A program made the translations under genes and the position numbers. From the IMG/VR virus record IMGVR_UViG_3300011114_000101, positions 1 to 28,742 of that record: DNA of 28,742 nucleotides, one strand, 5' to 3'. This document shows, one piece after another, positions 1 through 5,018 of this stretch (position 1 is the first letter of the stretch; the number at the start of each line of letters is the position of its first letter). The notes below the pieces were generated by a model that had not been told where the DNA came from, did not search any database, and saw only the letters and a list, made by a program, of their open reading frames with translations. This DNA is from a virus.

Positions 1-417
1 TTTGCCCGTGCCGCTTATGAGGCCGCACAAGGCGTTATGGTGGAAGAAGTGGGCTTTGTACCGCATCCAACAATTGAATGGGCTGGCGCGTCTCCTGATG
101 GCCTTGTCGGAGGTGAGGGAGAGGGGCTCGTAGAAATAAAATGCCCAAACACTGCCACGATGATTGAAGCACTGTTAACAGGCAAAGTACCAACTAAATA
201 CTTTACCCAGATGCAATTTCAAATGGCCTGTACTGGCACAAAGTTTTGTGACTACGTTGTATTTGATCCCAGAATGCCAGCCAAAGCTCAATTGTTTGTC
301 ACCCGTGTAAATCGGGACGATGCCTACATTGCAGAGATTGAGGCAGAGATTGTCAAATTCCTTGTTGAAGTCGAATCCCAAGTGCAACAACTTAACCAAA
401 TAATTGAAAGCAAATAA
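1..417 (+). CDS. YqaJ-type viral recombinase/exonuclease (5' end missing)
   Basis: The reading frame is open from base 1, so the N-terminus lies outside the window; the Met at 37 is probably internal. The visible part carries the core of the YqaJ (lambda-exonuclease-like, PD-(D/E)XK) fold: an SPDG motif with the conserved Asp (residue 21 counting from base 37), then EIKCP with Glu33 and Lys35, the usual metal-binding and catalytic set. The following YFTQMQFQM and the 'YVVFDPRMP' strand also fit the family. Such enzymes digest one DNA strand from double-strand ends to feed phage recombination. The stop overlaps the start of the next gene by one base (TAATG), and the SSB-like neighbour supports a recombination role. 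No single-strand annealing protein is visible; it may lie upstream. Confidence 0.88.
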   Translation, partial: FARAAYEAAQGVMVEEVGFVPHPTIEWAGASPDGLVGGEGEGLVEIKCPNTATMIEALLTGKVPTKYFTQMQFQMACTGTKFCDYVVFDPRMPAKAQLFVTRVNRDDAYIAEIEAEIVKFLVEVESQVQQLNQIIESK

Positions 418-653
418 TGTCAAAAATCAGAAAAGAAGTTTCCGCAATTGTCGGTCAATACACAAATAAAGACGGTCAGACAAAGAACCGCTACCAGCGT
501 ATCGGTAGCATTATTGAAACTCGCAATGGCGAAATGCTCAAACTGGATGTAATCCCCTTAAAGGAAAACGGGTGGGACGGGTGGGCATTTCTGAACGACC
601 CTAAGCCATTTGAACCCAAGGGTTTACCCGCTGACGATGATATTCATTTTTAA
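417..653 (+). CDS. Small SSB-like phage protein with acidic C-terminal tip
   Basis: This 78-residue protein has a basic N-terminal half (KIRKEV, then a QTKNRYQRIGSI strand pattern), a compact strand-rich middle, and a C-terminus reading PADDDIHF. The tail resembles the acidic tip of bacterial SSB proteins (DDDIPF), which docks replication and repair partners. I recall similar short phage proteins next to recombination exonucleases, several ending in DDDIPF. It starts one base inside the stop of the YqaJ-type gene, so translation is probably coupled. A single-stranded DNA-binding or recombination-accessory role is inferred from tail and position; no full OB-fold signature could be confirmed by eye. 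Confidence 0.72.
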   Translation: MSKIRKEVSAIVGQYTNKDGQTKNRYQRIGSIIETRNGEMLKLDVIPLKENGWDGWAFLNDPKPFEPKGLPADDDIHF

Positions 654-659
654 GGGGTA

Positions 660-962
660 ATGATGCTGCATTCTAGAGTCAGAAACACCGACCCTTTGAC
701 CAGTTGGCAGGCAGCAGGGTCTGCAAAAGACCTTGCCAGCCGCCATGCCCAGATCATTGTGGATTGCTTATCTAAGCACGGCGCACAGGGTAAAGATGGC
801 ATTGCCGCCCTAACAGGGTTAGAGTCGATGCAAGTAGCCAGGCGTTTGCATGAATTAGAACGTGACGGGGAAATTTGTCTGACGGGAAAGGTTGTTAAAT
901 CCAAATCAGGGCGCATGGAACGTGAATGGAAAATTATGCCTATTCAACGGGAATTGATATGA
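660..962 (+). CDS. Winged-helix DNA-binding-like protein
   Basis: This 100-residue protein opens with a phage-typical DPLTSWQAA segment. Residues of roughly 30-95 read like a winged helix-turn-helix: helices around HAQIIVDCLSKHG and GIAALTGL, a recognition-like helix MQVARRLHELERDGEI, then a strand pair (LTGKVVKSKSGR / EREWKI) as the wing. A GGGG-rich ribosome-binding site at 654-657 precedes two adjacent ATG codons (660 and 663), so the second may be used. Its stop overlaps the next start as ATGA at 959-962. Role unknown; a DNA-binding regulator or replication accessory is inferred. Confidence 0.75.
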   Translation: MMLHSRVRNTDPLTSWQAAGSAKDLASRHAQIIVDCLSKHGAQGKDGIAALTGLESMQVARRLHELERDGEICLTGKVVKSKSGRMEREWKIMPIQRELI

Positions 963-1048
963 GACAAACCTATATTTGCGGCAGATGCAAACGAAAAATT
1001 ATCAGCATTACGACAGCCTGTATGCATTGCGGAGGTAATCCACAATGA
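959..1048 (+). CDS. 29-residue zinc-ribbon mini-protein
   Basis: A short frame whose ATG overlaps the stop of the preceding gene (ATGA, 959-962) and whose stop overlaps the next start (ATGA, 1045-1048). It encodes Cys7-x2-Cys10 and Cys21-x2-Cys24, a classic four-cysteine zinc knuckle in only 29 residues, with a Lys/Arg stretch (KRK) after the first pair. The two coupled overlaps and the paired CxxC motifs argue that it is expressed. The sequence also contains the GGAGGT ribosome-binding site (1031-1036) of the following gene. Function unknown; a structural zinc ribbon binding nucleic acid or a protein partner is possible. Confidence 0.65.
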   Translation: MRQTYICGRCKRKIISITTACMHCGGNPQ

Positions 1049-1713
1049 CACAAGGTGAAATCATGACACAAGAAGTATTGAAGCTGGCACTTGATGCGTT
1101 AGAAACAGAGTTGTCTATTGATTGGACAAACAATGATGAGTTCAACGCATCAGCAGAAAAAATGTACAAAGCGATTGCCGCAATTAAAGAAGCCTTGGCA
1201 CAGCCAGAGCAAGAGCCTGTGGGTGATGATTGGACTCCATGTATGAAGTTGCCTGTTGTAGTTTATGTACGCAAGCAACGCTTTGGAGAATCTCATGTAA
1301 GCACTAGAGAAGGAATCACTCCTGTTAAGCCTGATGATTTAATCATGCGTGGCGTATCAGGGGAAGAATACCCAATAGGTCGAGCCATATTCGAGCAAAC
1401 ATATTCACTTAACACCACCCCACCAAAGCGCACAGAGCAAGAGCCTGTGGCGTGGAGAATGCCAAATTGGAGTAACTTACACGGTAAATATGGTTATCGT
1501 GATTTTGATGACCCCGTGTGTGGTATTGATGGTAAGCCTTCATCAAAAAACGAACCGCTTTACACCCACTCACAGCGCACATGGGTAGGGCTGACCAGTG
1601 AAGAAATTTGGGATGAGTGGATTGAGCAGTCAATACCAGAGCGCAACACGCACAACTTTGTTGCCGCTTTTGCCAGAGCCATTGAAGCCAAACTTAAGGA
1701 AGTCAACACATGA
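1045..1713 (+). CDS. Modular phage protein with EQEPV linkers and a PGDYG-like segment
   Basis: 222 residues that look assembled from separate modules. Residues 8-52 are helical (VLKLALDALE, IAAIKEALAQ). An EQEPV linker (55-59) leads to a segment resembling PGDYG-type domains (about 62-121: PDDLIMRGVSGEEYPIGRAIF). A second EQEPV linker (131-135) opens an 'EPVAW...EPLYT' module (133-174), followed by a C-terminal WVGLTSEEI...FARAIEAKLKEVN segment (180-221) that recurs in the next gene. GGAGGT at 1031-1036 supports the start at 1045; a second ATG at 1063 also has a purine-rich leader. Function unknown. Such mosaics are frequent in phages of Burkholderiales-type hosts, to my knowledge. It is coupled to both neighbours by ATGA overlaps. 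Confidence 0.8.
   Translation: MTQGEIMTQEVLKLALDALETELSIDWTNNDEFNASAEKMYKAIAAIKEALAQPEQEPVGDDWTPCMKLPVVVYVRKQRFGESHVSTREGITPVKPDDLIMRGVSGEEYPIGRAIFEQTYSLNTTPPKRTEQEPVAWRMPNWSNLHGKYGYRDFDDPVCGIDGKPSSKNEPLYTHSQRTWVGLTSEEIWDEWIEQSIPERNTHNFVAAFARAIEAKLKEVNT
1669..1713 (+). repeat. 45-bp imperfect direct repeat, copy 1 (FARAIE..KLKEVN gene end)
   Basis: This segment encodes the last 14 residues and the stop of the 222-residue protein. It matches 1878-1922 at 39 of 45 bases, in the same frame and at the same place in the gene. It includes AAGGAA, which serves as ribosome-binding site for the coupled next gene, whose ATG overlaps the stop. Confidence 0.85.
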
Positions 1714-1922
1714 ACATTGCAACAAGTGAACTTGAGCATTTGCGTGAGGAAGTAAAAAACTGTCATCGCATCATTAAAGATTTGCAAAAGAAACGTGAAT
1801 TTGTAGGGCTGTTTGATGAGGAGATTGAAGAACTTTTCCAAACGGCGGCTGGCGCTGATGAGGAAGTGCATATTCGCTTTGCTAGAGCCATTGAATCTAA
1901 GCTCAAGGAAGTCAACATATGA
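1710..1922 (+). CDS. Small coiled-coil protein sharing a C-terminal module with its neighbour
   Basis: 70 residues. The N-terminal half is a charged helix likely to form a coiled coil (ELEHLREEVKNCHRIIKDL). The C-terminal half (FVGLFDEEIEELF ... RFARAIESKLKEVNI) is clearly homologous to the last 45 residues of the preceding 222-residue protein. The start overlaps the upstream stop (ATGA at 1710-1713), and the stop overlaps the next start in the same way (1919-1922). Function unknown. It looks like a helical adaptor that acquired or kept the shared C-terminal module. Confidence 0.78.
   Translation: MNIATSELEHLREEVKNCHRIIKDLQKKREFVGLFDEEIEELFQTAAGADEEVHIRFARAIESKLKEVNI
1878..1922 (+). repeat. 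45-bp imperfect direct repeat, copy 2
   Basis: Second copy of the repeat at 1669-1713, with six differences, four at codon third positions. It encodes the C-terminal FARAIESKLKEVNI of the 70-residue protein and again ends in an ATGA stop/start overlap preceded by AAGGAA. Confidence 0.85.
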
Positions 1923-2140
1923 CATTAAAAGAATCAACAAGCAAATTCTTACGGGAAATCACCCGTACCAAAACAATCAGGGAAATCATTGCCATTGAAT
2001 TGCGGGAAGCCCACAAAAAGAAATTAGAAGCCGAATCAGGCGTTGAATATGCCAGGTCAATTGTCCAGTACAACGAGCAGCGCATCCAGCGTCTACAAAA
2101 GCGGTTAACAGAACACACTGAGGAGGGAGATTACGCATGA
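1919..2140 (+). CDS. Small charged helical protein
   Basis: 73 residues, almost wholly helix-forming and rich in Lys, Arg and Glu (LREITRTKTIREIIAIEL, AHKKKLEAESGVEYARSI, NEQRIQRLQKRLTEH). A coiled coil is likely. It is coupled to both neighbours by ATGA overlaps (1919-1922 and 2137-2140). No family is recognised. Its place in the early-type plus-strand cluster suggests an accessory role in replication or host takeover, but that is inference from position only. Confidence 0.7.
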   Translation: MTLKESTSKFLREITRTKTIREIIAIELREAHKKKLEAESGVEYARSIVQYNEQRIQRLQKRLTEHTEEGDYA

Positions 2141-2259
2141 AACCATTTGGATATGTTTGGGTCAAAGAAAATCACGAAGCTAAATTCTTTTGGACAGAGC
2201 AGCCTGCCAAAGAGATTCAAAAAAACTTTGGCGGTGAAATAGTGGCGGTTTACAAGTGA
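2137..2259 (+). CDS. 40-residue stand-alone 'PVAW...PLYT'-like module protein
   Basis: The ATG overlaps the previous stop (ATGA, 2137-2140) and follows an AGGAGGGAG ribosome-binding site (2120-2128). The protein begins PFGYVWVKEN and ends EIVAVYK. This parallels the EPVAW ... EPLYT module in the 222-residue protein (residues 133-174): an aromatic start strand, a variable middle, and a final strand ending in a hydrophobic-x-Tyr pattern. It may be a single-domain version of that module. The stop overlaps a GTG start of the next gene. Function unknown. Confidence 0.6.
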   Translation: MKPFGYVWVKENHEAKFFWTEQPAKEIQKNFGGEIVAVYK

Positions 2260-2447
2260 TAGACCGCCTTGTTTTGGTTGCGGTGATGGGCGTTACAGGC
2301 TGGCATGGGCTATATCCAACCTTGCTAAACCCGTTGACAAGCATTGAATTGCGGGAAAAAGCCAAGCACAAATCAATCAGCAAAGTCTGCAACAAGCCCC
2401 GCAAATCCAAAACCGTTAAGGAGTTATGCGCCAAATGGGAGAAATAA
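2256..2447 (+). CDS. Small protein with hydrophobic N-terminus and basic C-terminus
   Basis: 63 residues starting at a GTG that overlaps the upstream stop (GTGA, 2256-2259). The first ~20 residues are hydrophobic (LVLVAVMGVTGWHGLY) and may act as a membrane anchor or signal. The remainder is strongly basic with two Cys (KAKHKSISKVCNKPRKSKTVKELCAKW). The 3' end overlaps the next small membrane gene by 22 bases. An internal ATG at 2286 is an alternative start. No family recognised; expression is supported only by the coupled start and gene packing. Confidence 0.5.
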   Translation: MIDRLVLVAVMGVTGWHGLYPTLLNPLTSIELREKAKHKSISKVCNKPRKSKTVKELCAKWEK

Positions 2448-2530
2448 TTGTCACCATCCTTGTTTTGTCTCTTGGCGCTTTGATCGGCGTTGCTGGCGTT
2501 GTCCTACTGCTTTACATCTTTGCAGATTAA
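2426..2530 (+). CDS. 34-residue single-span membrane peptide
   Basis: ATG at 2426 (alternative ATG at 2435) preceded by TTAAGGAG (2416-2423). The product is almost entirely one hydrophobic helix: a short polar N-terminus (MRQMGE), then IIVTILVLSLGALIGVAG and VVLLLYIF, ending AD. It is the last plus-strand gene and its stop overlaps the stop of the convergent endolysin gene. It could be a small membrane toxin, holin-like or lysis-timing peptide, but there is no family evidence. The ribosome-binding site and clean transmembrane pattern make it a believable gene. Confidence 0.55.
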   Translation: MRQMGEIIVTILVLSLGALIGVAGVVLLLYIFAD

Positions 2531-2955
2531 GCAAACGCCCGTGTGCCTGATTTGTCAATAATCAGCGCCATTGCTCGAGGGTCAGCATCTTCAGTGTTTG
2601 GAATGCTTACATGAGTCCAGCGATCAAACTCACGAATTACTTGATCATATTCCAGATCAGAGCCAATAATTGCTTTGACAACTTCATCAGGTGTCATGCT
2701 TGGCACTCTAATATCAGCCGCACAGCCACGGCGATGTTGTGATTTATCTGATGATCCTACAGCCTTATTTACCTCTGCACTTCTAAAGGCAGAATTAATC
2801 ATAATAGGCTTACCGCCAAGCACAGTTTTAACTTGTTCTAAAAAATCAGCCAACCGATACAGATTTGCTAATTCATCTGCATCTGGCAGATTGTCAAATT
2901 CTCTGTGGTCAGTATGGGTCAATTCTTCCAAGGTAAAGTTTGGTGAAAGATTCAT
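2527..2955 (-). CDS. Endolysin, peptidase M15-type L,D/D,D-peptidase
   Basis: 142 residues with the peptidase M15A (VanY/zinc D-Ala-D-Ala carboxypeptidase-like) signature: SAFRSAEVN (55-63), then SQH (His74), AAD (Asp81), and the C-terminal EFDRWTHVSI with His115 as third zinc ligand and acidic residues at 109 and 111 as candidate general base. Such enzymes cut peptide cross-bridges in peptidoglycan. There is no signal peptide, so a holin should release it. ATG at 2955 follows AAGGA at a good distance and overlaps the Rz stop by four bases. Placement after spanins and holin-like genes supports a lysis role. It converges on the plus-strand cluster with a four-base stop overlap. Confidence 0.92.
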   Translation of the reverse strand: MNLSPNFTLEELTHTDHREFDNLPDADELANLYRLADFLEQVKTVLGGKPIMINSAFRSAEVNKAVGSSDKSQHRRGCAADIRVPSMTPDEVVKAIIGSDLEYDQVIREFDRWTHVSIPNTEDADPRAMALIIDKSGTRAFA

Positions 2956-3422
2956 GGTTTATTCCTTAGTGTTTGTCTGACTTCGTTGTAGGCGTTGATA
3001 CAGGTATTGTATTTTCTGGCAAGTTCGTCTGCTTCGTCTGTGATGGCGACAAGAGATTGAGCAAACGCTGGCTGAAGTTCGGCTGTACTGAGGTCAACTC
3101 CGCTGGTAGTGGGGGCATCTCCGGCGGGCTGTACGGCGCAGGACACCGGGACGCGCAGCCGGATAATGCCAGCAGCAATATCAGCATTGCGCTTGGTAAT
3201 TTGGACTCTTGCTTCATTGTTGGCTTTCACAAGTTGAACGGCTTGGGTGTTGACTGCGGCGACCAGCGCCTGTTCTTTCTGTCGGGCTTCTTCGTTGAGC
3301 TTGGCAATCTCAAGCTGCTGCTTCTCGACCTCAGCTTCAGCGCCCTTCCAGTACCCGCCAGAAAAGGCTGTAAGCACCGCTAGAGCGATGCCAAGCAGGA
3401 TGTAAGGGTTAAACAGGCTCAC
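2952..3422 (-). CDS. Rz: Rz-like inner-membrane spanin
   Basis: 156 residues with an N-terminal membrane anchor (about 7-22: YILLGIALAVLTAFSG), a long helical periplasmic coiled coil (about 28-90, repeated K/E/Q/A heptads), and a Cys-containing C-terminal part (Cys95, Cys141). This is the architecture of Rz-type i-spanins, which join an outer-membrane lipoprotein to fuse the two membranes at the last lysis step. The start is a GTG overlapping the stop of the upstream holin-like gene (GTGA). A complete Rz1-like lipoprotein gene lies inside it in another frame, which strongly supports the call. Identification rests on architecture and context rather than sequence identity. Confidence 0.85.
   Translation of the reverse strand: MSLFNPYILLGIALAVLTAFSGGYWKGAEAEVEKQQLEIAKLNEEARQKEQALVAAVNTQAVQLVKANNEARVQITKRNADIAAGIIRLRVPVSCAVQPAGDAPTTSGVDLSTAELQPAFAQSLVAITDEADELARKYNTCINAYNEVRQTLRNKP
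2966..3217 (-). CDS. Rz1: Rz1-like outer-membrane spanin lipoprotein, nested in Rz
   Basis: 83 residues in the +1 frame relative to Rz and wholly inside it. A lipoprotein signal peptide ends in the lipobox LSGC (Cys21) after LPSAMLILLLA. The mature part is short and proline-rich (CPAPYSPPEMPPLPAE), as in Rz1 proteins, which bind the Rz C-terminus across the periplasm. A weak purine-rich site precedes the ATG at 3217. Full nesting as in lambda Rz/Rz1 explains why the Rz C-terminal half also reads well in a second frame. Confidence 0.85.
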   Translation of the reverse strand: MKQESKLPSAMLILLLALSGCASRCPAPYSPPEMPPLPAELTSVQPNFSQRLLNLLSPSQTKQTNLPENTIPVSTPTTKSDKH

Positions 3423-3661
3423 GACTTGGCGCTTTCTTCATCGTCATGGGACAGCTTAATGCCTGCGAGCAAACCAATGAATCCGCCGCATATTGTTTGA
3501 AACGCAGGGCTAATGAGCTTGAAGATTTCGGAGTTGTCCACTTTCTCATCAAACAACCCCATCATTAGGGTAAAGACCATGCCGCACACCACAAGGCACA
3601 ATGTGGAGGCAACCATCAAAGTTACCCTGTAAGTCAGCTTACCTCGCAGCGTTTGTTCCAT
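3419..3661 (-). CDS. Two-span membrane protein, holin candidate
   Basis: 80 residues with two predicted membrane helices: about 12-36 (VTLMVASTLCLVVCGMVFTL) and about 47-69 (LISPAFQTICGGFIGLLAGIKL), then a short charged tail (HDDEESAKS). Size, topology and place directly before Rz fit a class II-type holin. ATG at 3661 is preceded by AAGGGGT. Its stop overlaps the GTG of Rz. The next gene upstream is also two-span and holin-like, so which of them forms the lethal pore cannot be told from sequence. Confidence 0.72.
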   Translation of the reverse strand: MEQTLRGKLTYRVTLMVASTLCLVVCGMVFTLMMGLFDEKVDNSEIFKLISPAFQTICGGFIGLLAGIKLSHDDEESAKS

Positions 3662-3670
3662 GTCTACCCC

Positions 3671-3934
3671 TTATGGCTTTGGTGATTCGTCGGCTTTAAG
3701 CATTGCGTCAGTTTTGTCTTTGCTGGATTTGCTTGAACCGTAAAAGAACGAAATGATTGTGGCTACTGCTGTACCCAGCAAGAACCCAAGGATAATATTT
3801 GCAAAGTCTCGTCCACCCTCTGGCAATGAAATGAACGTTACGCAAAAAAAATAAAGAACTGAAGTAACAGACCAAAACCAAGCAAAGTAATAAATAAAAT
3901 GTTTGGCAGTTGTGTCATTAGGGTCTATCTGCAT
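3671..3934 (-). CDS. Two-span holin-like phage membrane protein
   Basis: 87 residues from the ATG at 3934, chosen because AAAGGAAA sits just upstream; a longer frame would need a TTG at 3952 and would lose that spacing. Helix one covers FIYYFAWFWSVTSVLYFFCV, and helix two covers FANIILGFLLGTAVATIISFF, followed by YGSSKSSKDKT. I recall the LGFLLGTxxATII-x-FFxGSS pattern from a widespread group of aquatic-phage holin-like proteins. It overlaps the upstream gene by 17 bases. A role as holin or holin partner is inferred from topology, the lysis-gene context and this recalled family pattern. Confidence 0.75.
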   Translation of the reverse strand: MQIDPNDTTAKHFIYYFAWFWSVTSVLYFFCVTFISLPEGGRDFANIILGFLLGTAVATIISFFYGSSKSSKDKTDAMLKADESPKP

Positions 3935-4229
3935 TTTTTTCCTTTTGTTCAATTTTTCGTTTTAATTCTTCAATTTGTCGCTGAAGTTTTTCAGTTCTAT
4001 CCAAATTTTTTTCAGTTCTTTTGTTGACCGTCAGATTATCCATATACAGCATTGCGCCCAAGGGAAGCAGCAATCCTACGAGCAACACGGCGGCTACCCA
4101 GCCCATTATGTCTTTTGCCACCGACTGACTAGCAGTAACCACAGCCACAGGTATAGGAGGAAGATAAAAGTTGCTATTAGCCACGCTACTTTTAGGTGTA
4201 GATTTCTTACCTGTTGCCGCCGTTGCCAT
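3918..4229 (-). CDS. Single-span membrane protein with C-terminal coiled coil
   Basis: 103 residues: a polar Ser/Thr/Lys-rich N-terminus, one membrane helix at about 42-62 (MGWVAAVLLVGLLLPLGAML), and a heptad-patterned charged C-terminus (TEKLQRQIEELKRKIEQKEK). ATG at 4229 has an AAAGGGAAA ribosome-binding site. The first 124 bases overlap the 3' end of the upstream 221-residue gene in another frame, and the last 17 overlap the downstream holin-like gene. Function unknown. The topology resembles an XhlA- or antiholin-like accessory of the lysis cassette, or a spanin-like linker, and its place between lysis genes supports membrane action. Confidence 0.72.
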   Translation of the reverse strand: MATAATGKKSTPKSSVANSNFYLPPIPVAVVTASQSVAKDIMGWVAAVLLVGLLLPLGAMLYMDNLTVNKRTEKNLDRTEKLQRQIEELKRKIEQKEKNADRP

Positions 4230-4771
4230 GCTGTTTCCCTTTCCAGCTTTTCGTTTGCTACTCTGGCTTTTTCTTGTTGCTCACGAATCACGCCACGCAT
4301 TTCATACGTCTGGGTGTACAGGTCAGCAAGGCCAGGGGTCTGGTACACCATCAGTTCACGAATTGTCACTTCCAGCTTTGCAGCTTCTTGCTGGCACATG
4401 ATCCGGTTCATTGCGGTTTGCATTTGCTGGGCATTGGTGACGTTTGGATCATAGACTTTTGCCTTTGCTTCCTCTGCCCTCAAAAACTCCCCTAATTGAT
4501 CCTGCAACGTCCAGAATTTTGTCAGTTCGGCAACAATGTCTGCCATTGCTTGGCTTTCGTTGTAGTTAACAAACTTTTCCTTTTTCGCCACAGGCTTGGC
4601 GGCGGCTGGCGCTGATCCAAACAATCGCTGCCACCATGATCTGACTGCCTTGGCATCTGTGGCAATTTCTTCAGCAGTGGACTTGATTTTGATGAAGTTG
4701 GCTTTGCTTTGCTTGTACAGGTCGCACAGCTTGGTAATTCCTTGGACACAGGAGTTAGCAGCAATGAGCAA
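4106..4771 (-). CDS. Helical protein with C-terminal membrane anchor
   Basis: 221 residues, mostly helical with heptad-like stretches (KSTAEEIATDAKAVRSWW; EEAKAKVYDPNVTNAQQM; REQQEKARVANEKLERE), an Ala/Lys/Pro linker near residues 53-66, and a C-terminal membrane helix (LIATFIFLLYLWLWLLLVS). The only upstream start codon in frame is a TTG at 4771, 10 bases after the preceding stop; the ribosome-binding site is weak, so the exact start is uncertain. A cytoplasmic coiled-coil domain tethered to the membrane by its tail is predicted. Function unknown; its place between ejection and lysis genes would suit either module. Confidence 0.7.
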   Translation of the reverse strand: MLIAANSCVQGITKLCDLYKQSKANFIKIKSTAEEIATDAKAVRSWWQRLFGSAPAAAKPVAKKEKFVNYNESQAMADIVAELTKFWTLQDQLGEFLRAEEAKAKVYDPNVTNAQQMQTAMNRIMCQQEAAKLEVTIRELMVYQTPGLADLYTQTYEMRGVIREQQEKARVANEKLERETAWQRRQQVRNLHLKVAWLIATFIFLLYLWLWLLLVSRWQKT

Positions 4772-4781
4772 ACTGATCGGA

Positions 4782-5018
4782 TCAATTCTTGCCTACCCAA
4801 TTGCTTATATAGCCCACAGCTGACGATAAAGCAGACACCAGTGCCATACCCGCCCAGAACCCGCCACGGCCTTGATTTGCCAGTGCTACCAGCTTTTCAA
4901 TTGATGATTCAAGTTTGTCAATCTTGGTTTCCATCTGGTCAAATCGGCGCTCGTAGTCTTGAACTTTTTGCCAAAGAACGCCGTACTTAACTAAGTCAAT
5001 TTCAGGTGCTGCCATCAT
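4782..5018 (-). CDS. XhlA-like coiled-coil membrane protein
   Basis: 78 residues: an N-terminal amphipathic helix with heptads (VLWQKVQDYERRFDQMETKI, DKLESSIEKLVAL), a short Gly-rich turn, and a C-terminal hydrophobic helix (FWAGMALVSALSSAVGYIS). This is the layout of XhlA-type hemolysin/holin-accessory proteins. Two ATG codons stand side by side at 5018 and 5015; the first overlaps the stop of the large ejection-type gene as ATGA. It is the first gene after the ejection proteins and probably opens the lysis cassette. The family assignment is by architecture only. Confidence 0.7.
   Translation of the reverse strand: MMAAPEIDLVKYGVLWQKVQDYERRFDQMETKIDKLESSIEKLVALANQGRGGFWAGMALVSALSSAVGYISNWVGKN

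Noticed and set aside
2973-3383. Open frame of 136 codons on the plus strand across the spanin genes
   Set aside because: It lies antisense to Rz/Rz1, which have clear topology and a lipobox; its own translation has odd Cys/Gly-rich composition and no ribosome-binding site evidence.
3975-4454. Open frame of 159 codons on the plus strand opposite the lysis membrane genes
   Set aside because: Ser/Phe/His-rich mirror of membrane-coding minus-strand genes; no motif and no operon partner.
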